From contig CAYWMP010000006.1 in the NCBI GenBank assembly GCA_964459445.1, positions 1 to 64,000 on the forward strand: a DNA stretch of 64,000 bases, in the 5' to 3' direction. The stretch is from CAYWMP01 sp964459445. GTDB taxonomy: Bacteria > Desulfobacterota > DSM-4660 > Desulfatiglandales > HGW-15. Below, in pieces: positions 26,134 to 35,796 of the stretch; within the stretch, counting starts at the first letter, position 1; every line of letters begins with the position of its first letter. A model generated the notes under the pieces. It was not told where the DNA came from. It saw only the letters and a list, made by a program, of their open reading frames with translations, and did no database searches. A program made the position numbers and the translations under genes.

Positions 26134-28035
26134 TTAGGCGAGGGATTGGGGACTGGATAGAGTGGTGCCCAAATCGGGATTCAATTTATGCGCAATGTCC
26201 AGGGCCTCAATGGAAAGTTGTTTTTGCGAGGTTTTGAGCAACTCCTGGGCTATGCTTTTGAATACATCGGCCAGATCATCCAGGCTATTCAGGACGATAT
26301 TGCGGGGTAGGTGTAGGATCGCAAGAATGGCATCGCATAGCGCGATGCAGCCATCTGCGTTACCCTCAATCAGATACACCGTAGCCAGCCGCAGGGCGGC
26401 AGCCAATAGGCTACGGTCCAGGGTAAGGGCCCTTTCATAGTGTTCCTTGGCAGATTGATGATCGCCCGTTTCGTAGTAGAGGTGTCCGAGATTGACCAGC
26501 CCATCGATGGAATCAGGGTGGCGTTCTAGGGCCTCGAGGTTGTATTTTACGGCATCTTTCCGGTTTCCCAGATATTTATGGGCAAGTGCAAGGTTTATGA
26601 TGATATCCTGGGAAGCGGATGATATTTCAGTGATTCTCGTAAAGGCTTTTGTGGCCTCTTCATACCTTCCTTCTATGAGGTCCAACATGCCCAGTTCTTT
26701 TAAGACTTCCGGGTCATCCGAAGACACCTCCCTTGTTCGTTCCAATGTTGTAATATAGGCTTCCTGATTGCCTCTGGCCTTTTCAAGCTTTGCAAGGCTT
26801 AATAGGATTTCGGGTTCCTTATCACTCACCTCCACTGCTTTTTGGCAATTTTTCTCTGCCATTTCAAGGAATCCGCTTTCGCGATAAAAGTCCCCTATCA
26901 TCCTGAAGCACTCCGCTTGGGTGGGCGTCTGGGCCTGAGCCGATTCAAACTCGACCTGTGCCTCATCCACCTTTCCTTTGTTAAGGTACATATCTCCCAA
27001 TGCCAATGAAACGCGCCAGCCTTCGGCTGCCGCATGCAACACCATTTGGGCGCACCTTTCCGGCGATTCGTTAAGCACCTCCAGCGTTTCTCTGAATTGC
27101 TTTGCCGAGGCCTCCAGCTTGTCCCAATGTTTTCGGGCATGATAGACGAGGATAAGCACAAAAAGAGAATCTAGGTGGTCTTTGGCGAACTCGAGCCCTT
27201 CAAGGGCATAGCGTTCCGCTTGGTCCATATCGCCCAGTTTGAAATAGGATGACGCAACGACATAATGGGTCCAGGACAAATTATGGTTCCGGAGATTTTG
27301 CTTTGCGGCCAGTTCAAGGGCCTTTCTTCCTTCCTTAACGGCGTCATCAAAACGGAAAACAGTTGCCGAACTTACGGCCAAATTGTGTCTGTGCCAGTAA
27401 TTCTCAGGGTCTGTGGAAATCTGCTTTTCAAGGAGGGCTATTGTCCGGGCACATTTTTCCGCCATGGCTTCCAACTCAAGGTCGTAACCGTAATGATTTA
27501 TCACCACAGGCGCCACCCTTTGGCACGCAAATCCCTTGAGCTGTTTATGAACAATGCCCTCATAACGAATCCCCGGTCTGTTACGAAAAATTCTGATTTT
27601 ACTTTCCCTGGAGCAACTGGCGCCTTTGTTAAAGAAGCTGCGGATCGAGACAAGAAATGCGTCTGCCTCCCTATCCGTGAGCGCTTGCCTAAGCGCAGAG
27701 CAACTGTCCATTGTCAGTTCCTCATCTGCATCCATCTGCAAAATCCAGTCACCCGTGGCATATTCAACGGACTGGTTCTGGTGTTTGCTGAAATCATCTT
27801 CCCAGGGGTGATGATAAATCTGGGCGCCGTATTCCTTTGCAATTTCTACGGTACGGTCGGTGGATCCCGTATCCACGATCACAATCTCATCCACACAATC
27901 TTTCACGCTCTCTAGGCATTGGCCGAGAAGCCCCTCCTCGTTTTTCACAATCATACAGAGTGAAAGGGTAGGGGCTTTTGAAGAATATTCTTTGTCGGAA
28001 TTTTTTATTTTCGCGGATTTTTTGTTCTTATTCAT
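26134..28035 (-). CDS. GT2-TPR glycosyltransferase
   Basis: About 633 residues. Residues ~22-115 are a GT2 (GT-A) domain: LSLCMIVKNEEGLLGQCLES, IVIVDTGSTDRTVEIA and the metal-binding MDADEE. The central part holds an RIFRNRPGIRYEGIVHKQL motif typical of this family. Residues ~220-600 carry about eight TPR units. The protein is soluble and is expected to act on the cytoplasmic side. A short N-terminal Lys-rich tail precedes the GT domain. Start is ATG 28035. It is a close relative of the second half of the gene immediately upstream (28057-31134), suggesting duplication. Confidence 0.92.
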   Translation of the reverse strand: MNKNKKSAKIKNSDKEYSSKAPTLSLCMIVKNEEGLLGQCLESVKDCVDEIVIVDTGSTDRTVEIAKEYGAQIYHHPWEDDFSKHQNQSVEYATGDWILQMDADEELTMDSCSALRQALTDREADAFLVSIRSFFNKGASCSRESKIRIFRNRPGIRYEGIVHKQLKGFACQRVAPVVINHYGYDLELEAMAEKCARTIALLEKQISTDPENYWHRHNLAVSSATVFRFDDAVKEGRKALELAAKQNLRNHNLSWTHYVVASSYFKLGDMDQAERYALEGLEFAKDHLDSLFVLILVYHARKHWDKLEASAKQFRETLEVLNESPERCAQMVLHAAAEGWRVSLALGDMYLNKGKVDEAQVEFESAQAQTPTQAECFRMIGDFYRESGFLEMAEKNCQKAVEVSDKEPEILLSLAKLEKARGNQEAYITTLERTREVSSDDPEVLKELGMLDLIEGRYEEATKAFTRITEISSASQDIIINLALAHKYLGNRKDAVKYNLEALERHPDSIDGLVNLGHLYYETGDHQSAKEHYERALTLDRSLLAAALRLATVYLIEGNADGCIALCDAILAILHLPRNIVLNSLDDLADVFKSIAQELLKTSQKQLSIEALDIAHKLNPDLGTTLSSPQSLA

Positions 28036-28056
28036 CAAAGCAACTCTTGTAGCACT

Positions 28057-31000
28057 CTAGTTTTGAACAGCCTCTTGATTGAGCATAGGATTCAACTGTA
28101 CAGCGATCCCAGAGGCTTCTTTCGAGAGCAGCACTTTATTGTTTTCATCAAGCTTGTGGGAAATAGCCACAAAGACCTCTGCCAGATCATTCAGATCATT
28201 CAACGTGCCGGTTACGGGAATTTTCAGGATCTTGAGAAGGGCGTCGCAGCATCCGAGAAGGCTCTCAGCGTCACCCTTCAAAAGCGTGATAATTGAAAGA
28301 CGCAGGTAGACGTCAACCAGATTTGCATCCTCCTGCAAAGCTCTTGCATACATCCTTTCCGCATTACCGTAGTCCCCTGTATTAAAATAAATGTGCCCCA
28401 GATTGACCAGGGCCTCAAGGGCATCTTTTTTGAGATCCAGCGCCTTTAGATTATGTTCCACCGCCTGATCCTTAAGGCCTATTTTTTTGCATGCGACCGC
28501 CATGTTGATGTGCAGGTTCACATCGTCCGGGTTCTCTTTAAGGGCCTTCTGAAAATAGGCATAGGCAGAATCATGCCTTCCGGCCCGGAGTTCATAAATG
28601 CCCAATTCAGCAATGACCTCGAGATCGTTTGTCTCATTTTTCTTGAGGGTATCCATAATTTCCCGATAGTCGGCCAAATCTCCTTTGAGGTTGTACAGTC
28701 TGGCCAGGCCCAGAAGTGCCGATTGGGAGACCACCTCCAGATCCAAAGACTTTCTGTAATGGATCTCGGCCAAATCCCACTGGGTTCGGTTTCCATAGCA
28801 TTTGGCAATCACTTCATGGCACGCTCCGGAGTTCGGCGCTGTGGAAAGGGCAGTCCCAAAGGCCTTCACTGCATCTCCTTTTGCACCTTGCTCCAAGCAA
28901 AAGTCACCCCAGGCTATATGTATTCTCCATTCCTCATTGGCCGTATTGTTTACCGAAAAGCCGAAATGACCCGGTTGGGTTTTGAGATTGCTTAGGAGAT
29001 TTAAGTAATCATTGACGCTTCCTTTAAAACCCTCCCAATCTTTTTGTTTTTTTTGGACCATGGCCAATACAAAATGGGAATCCAGGTGCTTGGGATTCAT
29101 GTTCAAGGCTTCCACAGCGTAATTCTCAGCTTCCTCTAACTGTCCGATGTTGAGGTACGTTGAGCTGACGATAAAGTGTGTCCAGAGGTTTAGATCGCCC
29201 CCTTTATGAATATCCCTGTTTGCCAGTTCAATGGATTTTTGCCCCTGTTTAATGGCTTCCCGATGCATTCCCCACCCTGCATAACTGGCTGCCAGTTGGG
29301 ATCGGGCCAGGTAATCCTCAGGGTTATTTTTTATTCGTTGCTTAAGGAGACGCGATGTATTCTCGAATTTCTCTTTCATTCTTTCAGGAGCAAGATCGTA
29401 TCCATAGTGGTAAATGGTTATTGGGTAAAATAGCGTCGCCTTGCAGCCCAATAGCCTGTTGTGAACGATACCCTGATACCGGATGTCTTTGAAATTTCTA
29501 AAGAGCCTGATTTGATTGTGGAAACTCCGGCCAGTTCCATTGCCAAAATGATTGATGACAGTGACCGCTATACTATCCGCTTCTTGTCTGGTGACGGCCT
29601 CTTTTACCAAAAGAGCATCTTCCCGTTTCAGGGATTCGTCGGCATCCAGAATAAAGATCCAATCGCCCGTGGCATAGCCCACAGACTGATTCCGGTGCTT
29701 GCTAAAGTCATTCTCCCAGGGATGATAAAAAATCCTTGCACCGAATGCCTTTGCTATTTCAACAGTCCGATCCGTTGAGCCCGTGTCTACTATGACAATC
29801 TCGTCAACACAGTCCCTGACGCTCTCAAGACATTGACCGAGAAGCCTTTCTTCGTCCTTTACAATCATGCAAAGGGATAGTTTCGGTATCGATGGGGCAA
29901 TATCTCGGGTTCTCTTGGTATTTTCTTTTTCAAGTGACCCAGGTTGCTCACCAACCCGCAGACCCCAGGACGAGATCTTATCCATGATCTTTTCAAAATC
30001 GGGATGGTGGGCCCTCAAATGGTCGGCAACCTTGTCAAGGACTTCGGAAGAGGATTCGGATTTCTGAAAAAGGCTATCGAGAACCTGTGTCCCACGGATT
30101 AAGTCGTCGGCATAGATGCATGACAATCCCAATCGCAACAGTACTTTTTCTTCTTGATCATAGCTGTACACAAACAGGTCAGAGAGCTCTTCGCGGTTTT
30201 TTTGATAATACTTGAGATACTTAATAAAGAGATTTCCATATTGGATGACCCGTTCATATTCCGCTTTCTCAAATAAGACCTCGCAGAGGATCCAATAGGC
30301 ATCCACGTACTTTGGGAACATCTCTATGGCCTTGAGACAGATATCTATGGATTGATCAAACTGCTTCATGTTGGCGAAACTGGACCCCAAAATATAGAAG
30401 GTGTTCAAATAGAAGATGGGGGCATCACCCTTTTCTTCCAAGAGCGAGAGCAATTTGAGCCCGTAATCAACGGCCTTTTGCGGGTCCCTTCGCACAAAGA
30501 GGGTAGCCATATTGTATAGGGCATAGGGATCGGCGGGTTTGTCCTCCAGTTGCTTCTTCAAAAGGGCGAGGGTCCTATGGAATTTTTTTTCCATAACATC
30601 ATCGGAGAGGGCATATCCATAATGGTACAGAATAATGTCGGTTTTGATACTTTCACCTTTGGGTACGACGATAAGGTTATGGACAATGCCTTCGTAGTGG
30701 GCGCCGACATGGTTTCTGAAAAGCCTTAAAGAGGTTGTGACCATGGACACCTTGTCATTTTCGATGTCATGGACCATGAAATAGATTTTTGTGCAATTTT
30801 CAGCACTCTTGGATACCGCTTCTCTTATCCTATCTCCTTGACCGGGGGCCAGTGCCTCGTCGGCATCCAAAATGAGTATCCAGTCTCCCGAAGCATAGGA
30901 AAGGGACTGGTTTCTGTGTTTGCTGAAGTTGTTCTCCCAGGGATGGTGATAGACCTTTGCACCGTAGGATTCGGCGATTTCAATGGTGCCGTCGGTCGAA

Positions 31001-31134
31001 CCGGTATCTACAACGATAATTTCGTCTGCGCATTTCTTCACGCTGGCAAGACACTGCGGCAAAAGGGCCTCTTCGTTTTTTACAATCATGCAAAGAGAAA
31101 TCTTTTGCCGGTTCTCTGTGTTTGATGGGGTCAT
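28057..31134 (-). CDS. Tandem GT2-TPR-GT2-TPR glycosyltransferase
   Basis: 1025 residues with two complete catalytic units. GT2-1 spans ~10-110 (LCMIVKNEEALLPQCLAS, ILDADEALAP) followed by TPR units to ~390. GT2-2 spans ~418-510 (LCMIVKDEERLLGQCLES, ILDADESL) followed by TPR units to ~1010. Both DxD motifs are intact, so both domains may be active, for example adding two successive sugars. The second unit is closer to the downstream 26134-28035 protein than to the first unit, as far as can be judged by eye. Confidence 0.92.
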   Translation of the reverse strand: MTPSNTENRQKISLCMIVKNEEALLPQCLASVKKCADEIIVVDTGSTDGTIEIAESYGAKVYHHPWENNFSKHRNQSLSYASGDWILILDADEALAPGQGDRIREAVSKSAENCTKIYFMVHDIENDKVSMVTTSLRLFRNHVGAHYEGIVHNLIVVPKGESIKTDIILYHYGYALSDDVMEKKFHRTLALLKKQLEDKPADPYALYNMATLFVRRDPQKAVDYGLKLLSLLEEKGDAPIFYLNTFYILGSSFANMKQFDQSIDICLKAIEMFPKYVDAYWILCEVLFEKAEYERVIQYGNLFIKYLKYYQKNREELSDLFVYSYDQEEKVLLRLGLSCIYADDLIRGTQVLDSLFQKSESSSEVLDKVADHLRAHHPDFEKIMDKISSWGLRVGEQPGSLEKENTKRTRDIAPSIPKLSLCMIVKDEERLLGQCLESVRDCVDEIVIVDTGSTDRTVEIAKAFGARIFYHPWENDFSKHRNQSVGYATGDWIFILDADESLKREDALLVKEAVTRQEADSIAVTVINHFGNGTGRSFHNQIRLFRNFKDIRYQGIVHNRLLGCKATLFYPITIYHYGYDLAPERMKEKFENTSRLLKQRIKNNPEDYLARSQLAASYAGWGMHREAIKQGQKSIELANRDIHKGGDLNLWTHFIVSSTYLNIGQLEEAENYAVEALNMNPKHLDSHFVLAMVQKKQKDWEGFKGSVNDYLNLLSNLKTQPGHFGFSVNNTANEEWRIHIAWGDFCLEQGAKGDAVKAFGTALSTAPNSGACHEVIAKCYGNRTQWDLAEIHYRKSLDLEVVSQSALLGLARLYNLKGDLADYREIMDTLKKNETNDLEVIAELGIYELRAGRHDSAYAYFQKALKENPDDVNLHINMAVACKKIGLKDQAVEHNLKALDLKKDALEALVNLGHIYFNTGDYGNAERMYARALQEDANLVDVYLRLSIITLLKGDAESLLGCCDALLKILKIPVTGTLNDLNDLAEVFVAISHKLDENNKVLLSKEASGIAVQLNPMLNQEAVQN

Positions 31135-31143
31135 GGGTTTTGG

Positions 31144-32646
31144 TTATGCAAAGTTGAATCTCTTAGTTTGAGTTCTTTGCTTTTCAAATCTCCGTTTGCG
31201 CAGGTTGTCCTTGTTTCTCCGCGAAAATAGGGCAACGTGATTAATCGCTGTTGTCAATGTCTCGGCCAAGGTTGCCAAGTCCCTTCTTCCTTTGTCCGCC
31301 AAGGTGCTCGACAATTGACTGTATATCTCTGCGAGGCCGTGAAAGCTCTCCACAATAATGTTTCGGGGAAAATCCAATAGCTGAAGGATTCGGTCTGTTT
31401 CGGCTATGAGGAAATCCCAGTTCTCGCGGCTCAGATGAATCTCTGCTAATAAAAGGGAACCTTCCAGCGCATTGTTTGTATCGAGCTCTATCCATCTCAT
31501 AATGGCGCTCTCAGCAGCATAACAGTCCCCGAGTTCCTTATACTTGGCAGCCAGCGCCCTATGGACAGGCACATGGGAAGGGCACAGGGTCCTTGCCTTC
31601 TCCAGGTACTGGATTGCTTCAGGAAGACGTTTGGTCTCACTCAGCAAGGTCGACATGTTAAGAATTGCCGGCAAGTATTCCGGGTATTTGTCCAGACATA
31701 TTTCATAGGTCTTCCTAGCGTCTTCCAGTTGCCCTCTATTTTGGTAGAGCAGACCAAGGTTGGATAAAGCGCCTTGATGTTCCGGATTGAAATTCAAGGC
31801 ACTCTGGTAGTATTGAATCGCCCTTTCATCATCACCCAATTTGTGACTTGCAAACCCCAGATTGAAGAGCACCGGGGCCCATGTGGGATTCAGACGATAG
31901 GCCTTTTCCAGGACCGCCAGGGCGTCCTCGAATTGCCCCATTTTTATCATTTGAACACCCAAATCATGTAAAGACCGTGGATCGTCCGGTGTATCCTCCA
32001 TCCTTATTCTTCCCAGCTTTTCGTAGGCGTCCGTCTTCTCCTCCAGGCGCACCTTTGATCTTAGGAAGCCATAATGATGAAGCGGAATTTCCGTAGACAC
32101 CCATTTCTTGCCATTCGCGGCCATGACGGGTTCCACGACTTCATGGAGTTTTCCCTGAAAATAGATCTGCGGGTCATTGCGGAACAGACGCACCAGATGC
32201 GCAGTGACATAGCCCCAATGATCTCGTTCCTCTTCGTATTCGCCTTTGCAGGGATGCCAGTTGATTTGACCCAAGGAGTCCATATAACTCCTCTGGCACA
32301 AACGATATCCGTCGACGCCGTTTCCCTCGGTGAGAGCCTGAATCGTGGGGAGGTCCGTGGGTGAAATGAATTCATCGGCATCCAATACCAATATCCATTC
32401 GCCCTTGGCTTTCTGAAGAGAGAAATTTCTCGCTTGACTGAAGTCATCCTGCCATAGGAAATCAAAGACCATGGCCCCAATGGACCGGGCGATTTCTCTT
32501 GTCCTGTCGCTGGAGCCGGTATCGACGACAATCATCTCATCGACAATCGGCTTGGCCCTGCTCAGGCACTCCCCCAGCATGTCTTCTTCGTCCTTTGCAA
32601 TCATGCAGAGTGAAAGGAAGGGTTTGTCTTCGTTTGCCTTTTTCAA
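31144..32646 (-). CDS. GT2-TPR glycosyltransferase
   Basis: 500 residues. The GT2 domain at ~8-110 has LSLCMIAKDEEDMLGECLSR, VDTGSSDRTREIA and the metal-binding VLDADEF. RLFRNDPQIYFQGKLHEVV is the family core motif, and TPR units run from ~215 to ~420 (LFNLGFASHKLGDDERAIQY). The start is a TTG at 32646 with GAGGGA about 10 bases upstream. The C-terminus ends in a basic tail. It is the first of three consecutive GT2-TPR genes (32646 to 26134), separated by only 9 and 21 bases. Confidence 0.91.
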   Translation of the reverse strand: MKKANEDKPFLSLCMIAKDEEDMLGECLSRAKPIVDEMIVVDTGSSDRTREIARSIGAMVFDFLWQDDFSQARNFSLQKAKGEWILVLDADEFISPTDLPTIQALTEGNGVDGYRLCQRSYMDSLGQINWHPCKGEYEEERDHWGYVTAHLVRLFRNDPQIYFQGKLHEVVEPVMAANGKKWVSTEIPLHHYGFLRSKVRLEEKTDAYEKLGRIRMEDTPDDPRSLHDLGVQMIKMGQFEDALAVLEKAYRLNPTWAPVLFNLGFASHKLGDDERAIQYYQSALNFNPEHQGALSNLGLLYQNRGQLEDARKTYEICLDKYPEYLPAILNMSTLLSETKRLPEAIQYLEKARTLCPSHVPVHRALAAKYKELGDCYAAESAIMRWIELDTNNALEGSLLLAEIHLSRENWDFLIAETDRILQLLDFPRNIIVESFHGLAEIYSQLSSTLADKGRRDLATLAETLTTAINHVALFSRRNKDNLRKRRFEKQRTQTKRFNFA

Positions 32647-32703
32647 ATTCCGCTTCCCTCAAAAATCAATTCAGAAAAACATCTCTATTTTCTATTGATG
32701 GGA

Positions 32704-34017
32704 CTAAACCGCCGTCAATTGCTGCGATCGAATTTCAGCAGCCTTTTCCCTGAAAAATTCGGCGTCCCTGCCCTTGCCCAAGGAGTCACAAGCCTCGGCC
32801 ACCTTGGCATACAAGCGCCAGTTAGTGGGATCTCTCTCAATCCGATCGATGTAACCCGCCAGAGATGCCTGCACTGTTTCCAACCTATCAACCGGACTCT
32901 GTAAATGGCGAAGGAATTCCGCTTCCCATTCCAGGGCAGCCATGCGTCTTGTATTCTCATTAAAGATCCAGCGTTTGGCATTCTCGCTCATGGTGTGCCA
33001 TTTTTGATCATCGTGGATAAGCTCGACCAACGCATTAACAAATCCGGACTGATAGTCTGCATCCCGTGGATTGCCGTCTATTAAAAGCCCGGTCACATCG
33101 GCCTTGATCACTTCCGGTAAGGCAAAGGCTTTGGTGGTTATGACGGGGAGTCCCGCTGCCTGCGCCTCCAAGGTCACGCCGGCAAGCGTCTCAGGAAATG
33201 TGCAGGGATAAACCATCAACCAACTGCTCATCATTTCGTTTCTCAGTTTTTCTTGGATCACATTTCCTTTCATATGGACGCCGGGCTGATTTGCTTTACT
33301 ATAGATATGACCATATCTTTCTCGGTCCCTCTCCCCGGAAATGCCGTATACGGTCAAACCACTGAAGACATGGAGTTCTGCTGAGGGCACTCGCGATTTA
33401 ATCTCAGGAAAGATGTCCAAAAGGACGTCCAGACCTCGAAAGGGCGTGCTGGCGTATATCAGCTTCGCCTTTTGGCGCTTAGTTCCCCCATCGAGGAAGT
33501 TTTCCACATTCACGCCATTTTTTGCGACGAAGAATTTTTCAAAAGGCACGTCGAAAAATTTTGCGGTTGTCTGAGCCTGCCACTCGCTTTTTGTAAAGAA
33601 TTTGTCGATATTCTCAAGGATTTTGGGATCCTTCAGCCTTTTCAAAAAGGGTTGATCACAGGCATCCCCGGTCCAGAGGATCTTGAGTTTGGAATTCAGA
33701 TCAGCCAGGAACGGATCAAGGTATCTTACAGAAATGAAGACATCCGTTTGATATTTTGCCTTGTATTCATTGATTTTATCCACCGGCACATATTCAACGC
33801 CCTCATAGGTTCCCCGTTTTTCACAATGGTTAAAGACTTTAACATCCCATCCAAGCTCGGCAAGTTCCCTGGCCATGTAAATGATGGACGTTTCCATGCC
33901 ACCCAGTGCCCTCTCATGGATCGTATTGCCATCGAATTTCTGATTCATGTGAAAGAAGACAATGCTGCCCTTGGGATGTCTGTTTAAGTGGTTGGCAGGG
34001 ATTTCCGAATCGATCAT
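32704..34017 (-). CDS. GT4 family glycosyltransferase
   Basis: 437 residues with a GT-B fold. The N-terminal half has an acceptor-side ALGGMETSIIYMARELAELG. The C-terminal half has KLIYASTPFRGLDVLLDIFP and the nucleotide-sugar-binding YPCTFPETLAGVTLEAQAAG (E-x7-E). The last ~70 residues hold one TPR-like helix pair (NWRLYAKVAEACDSLGKGRDAEFF). It is separated by 18 bases from the upstream amidotransferase gene, so the two are co-transcribed. Confidence 0.92.
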   Translation of the reverse strand: MIDSEIPANHLNRHPKGSIVFFHMNQKFDGNTIHERALGGMETSIIYMARELAELGWDVKVFNHCEKRGTYEGVEYVPVDKINEYKAKYQTDVFISVRYLDPFLADLNSKLKILWTGDACDQPFLKRLKDPKILENIDKFFTKSEWQAQTTAKFFDVPFEKFFVAKNGVNVENFLDGGTKRQKAKLIYASTPFRGLDVLLDIFPEIKSRVPSAELHVFSGLTVYGISGERDRERYGHIYSKANQPGVHMKGNVIQEKLRNEMMSSWLMVYPCTFPETLAGVTLEAQAAGLPVITTKAFALPEVIKADVTGLLIDGNPRDADYQSGFVNALVELIHDDQKWHTMSENAKRWIFNENTRRMAALEWEAEFLRHLQSPVDRLETVQASLAGYIDRIERDPTNWRLYAKVAEACDSLGKGRDAEFFREKAAEIRSQQLTAV

Positions 34018-34035
34018 GTATTTCTCGGTCCTTGT

Positions 34036-35379
34036 TCAATTTTTGAGATTGGCCAATGCGCTGAATCCGATCTTCACGTTTTCATCGAAGGGGTAATCTC
34101 GGCTTTCCAGATAGTAGTGCAAGCATGATTTATATTTGCTGTTTTTTATCTCGGGCGTTAACCACAAAAACTCTTGAACGACCTGCTTATCCAAAAAGGG
34201 GTATCTCCCCTCAACACCATAAAGGCCGGCTATATGCTCCTCTTTTCCCAAATAGTCTTGCTGAGTTCCCTCGAAAAAATTCTCCCAGGGGAACACGGTG
34301 TCCAAATATTCAGGGAATAGCCCACCAAAACAACTCTGTGGGTATATCTTCTGCCCATTCACACCGTAATCGCTGTAGATCTCATCCGCTCCCTGACCTG
34401 AAAGGTAAATTTTGTTCCCCTTTGCCCTGGCTCTGCTGTTGATAAAGGACATACCGACAGCGGCCGTATCGTCGGTCATTTTGCTTCGGCCCGCTTCAAG
34501 GTGTCTGCTACTGTACAGAAACTCTTCACAGTCCTGCTTGATATAACGAAGATGCGCCAGGTATTGGCCTTTTGACATTTGCAAAATTTCATTCCGGTTA
34601 AACCGACTGTATTTCACCCTTTCGTGAATGGTTTCCACTTTCTCTTTCCCGATGATGGTGTAGCTGTAATAGGGCACTTTCATATGGTCTAAGGCACAGG
34701 CAATGCAGCCGCTGTCATAGCCACTGCTCAAGCACATGTACAAATTGTTGTTTGCATACCGGACCCGTTTTTCAATGGCCCTGTCAAAGGCCGCGATCCA
34801 GTCGCTAACATCTGTTTTGTATTGATCAAGTCCAAACTCACATACCGGAAGGACCATTTCCTGTTCAAATTGGGGCATGCTCAAAACAACTGTCGAGTTT
34901 GCAGGCATTTTCGCCGCTTTTTTAAATCCCAGTCTCTTTAAAGCACTTTGGTAGGAACTCAAACCGATTTTGTCATTTTCGATGGAGACCCAAATCGGTT
35001 TTGTGGCAAAGGGGTCAGTGGATACGATGATGCGTTTTTTTTTGAAGTCAAACAGAACAACTGCAAATTCGCCGTCCAGTTTTTGCGGAAAATTCAGATC
35101 GAATTCTTTGTAAAGGTCAATGAGACAATAGCCATCAGAGGGATATTCGCCGAAGTCTTCGAAATTGTAGATTTCTCCATTGTATAAACAGGCGATTTCT
35201 CCATCAGCATCCCAAAAGGGCTGCGGTGCAAATTGTCCGGTCAGATTCAACAGGTTGTGAACGAAGAGGTACCCTCCGTAGTTGACCGAGTTTGTTAAAT
35301 CCGGCCCCCTGAATTTTTGAAAATAATTCACATAATCCAGGTCGGATAAATGGATATTGGTTAATAGAAAGCTACACAT
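34036..35379 (-). CDS. Asparagine synthase-like glutamine amidotransferase
   Basis: 447 residues, shorter than housekeeping AsnB (~550-630). Cys2 after Met1 fits the N-terminal nucleophile glutaminase; CLYNGEIYNFEDF and DGEFAVVLFD are family motifs. The synthetase half has a P-loop reading LSSGYDSG, altered from SGGxDS, and LSGQGADEIYSDYG. Proteins of this type in glycan clusters amidate uronic acids or other carboxylates. It heads the long minus-strand block, with a weaker sigma-54-type site at 35546-35561. The changed P-loop leaves some doubt about activity. Confidence 0.85.
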   Translation of the reverse strand: MCSFLLTNIHLSDLDYVNYFQKFRGPDLTNSVNYGGYLFVHNLLNLTGQFAPQPFWDADGEIACLYNGEIYNFEDFGEYPSDGYCLIDLYKEFDLNFPQKLDGEFAVVLFDFKKKRIIVSTDPFATKPIWVSIENDKIGLSSYQSALKRLGFKKAAKMPANSTVVLSMPQFEQEMVLPVCEFGLDQYKTDVSDWIAAFDRAIEKRVRYANNNLYMCLSSGYDSGCIACALDHMKVPYYSYTIIGKEKVETIHERVKYSRFNRNEILQMSKGQYLAHLRYIKQDCEEFLYSSRHLEAGRSKMTDDTAAVGMSFINSRARAKGNKIYLSGQGADEIYSDYGVNGQKIYPQSCFGGLFPEYLDTVFPWENFFEGTQQDYLGKEEHIAGLYGVEGRYPFLDKQVVQEFLWLTPEIKNSKYKSCLHYYLESRDYPFDENVKIGFSALANLKN

Positions 35380-35545
35380 CGCTGATTATTTCTGGCCCAG
35401 ATAAGCCTCTAATCCGTTCTTGAATGATAGGCAATACTCCATGCTCAAGGAGACTTGCTTAATAACCACCCGTCCAAGCGGAGTGTGTTGCCCAAATGGG
35501 ATCAAAATCCGTCGTTCATATTGGTGCTATTCACATTTTGAATTT

Positions 35546-35561
35546 TGCAAGAATTGGGCCT
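35546..35561 (-). promoter_or_regulatory. Possible sigma-54-type promoter for the minus-strand block from 35379
   Basis: The minus strand reads AGGCCCAATTCTTGCA. The GG and TTGCA elements are in register but two -24 positions differ. It is part of the 417-base gap 35380-35796, which holds no gene. The gap also contains a CGTCA/TGACG inverted repeat (35614-35629) and a second, stronger site on the plus strand. Confidence 0.4.
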
Positions 35562-35733
35562 TTCATTCCCTTAGTTCAATTGTCATGTTTTTAAGCATTT
35601 TCAATAGATTATGCGTCAATTTTGTGACGAAGAGCAATATCGGATAGGCAAATATCCCCTTTTTAGAGGGAAAATAGAGCGTTTGTATTGTTGGAGAGCG
35701 GAGGGTCTGGTATTTTCCGTATTTTTGTGTCAT

Positions 35734-35749
35734 TGGCACGCAACTTGCG
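35734..35749 (+). promoter_or_regulatory. Sigma-54 promoter for the CgeB-like glycosyltransferase
   Basis: TGGCACGCAACTTGCG, preceded by T, matches the consensus TTGGCACGNNNNTTGCW at all but the last base. It lies 48 bases upstream of the ATG at 35797, ideal for a transcript starting near 35760. This is the clearest -24/-12 promoter in the window. Confidence 0.85.
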
Positions 35750-35796
35750 GAGAATAGGTAAGGATCTAGGGGGTATCGCTTAGCTGTAGGGATTTT

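Noticed and set aside
28041..28056. Sigma-54-like TGCTACAAGAGTTGCT before the 26134-28035 gene
   Set aside because: The invariant GG of the -24 element is missing, and it lies in the small gap of a tight operon.
35634..35660. TCCGATAT on the minus strand, sigma-28 -10 like
   Set aside because: The nearest TAAA is two bases too far away and the site is ~260 bases from the gene; the sigma-54 site is a better candidate.
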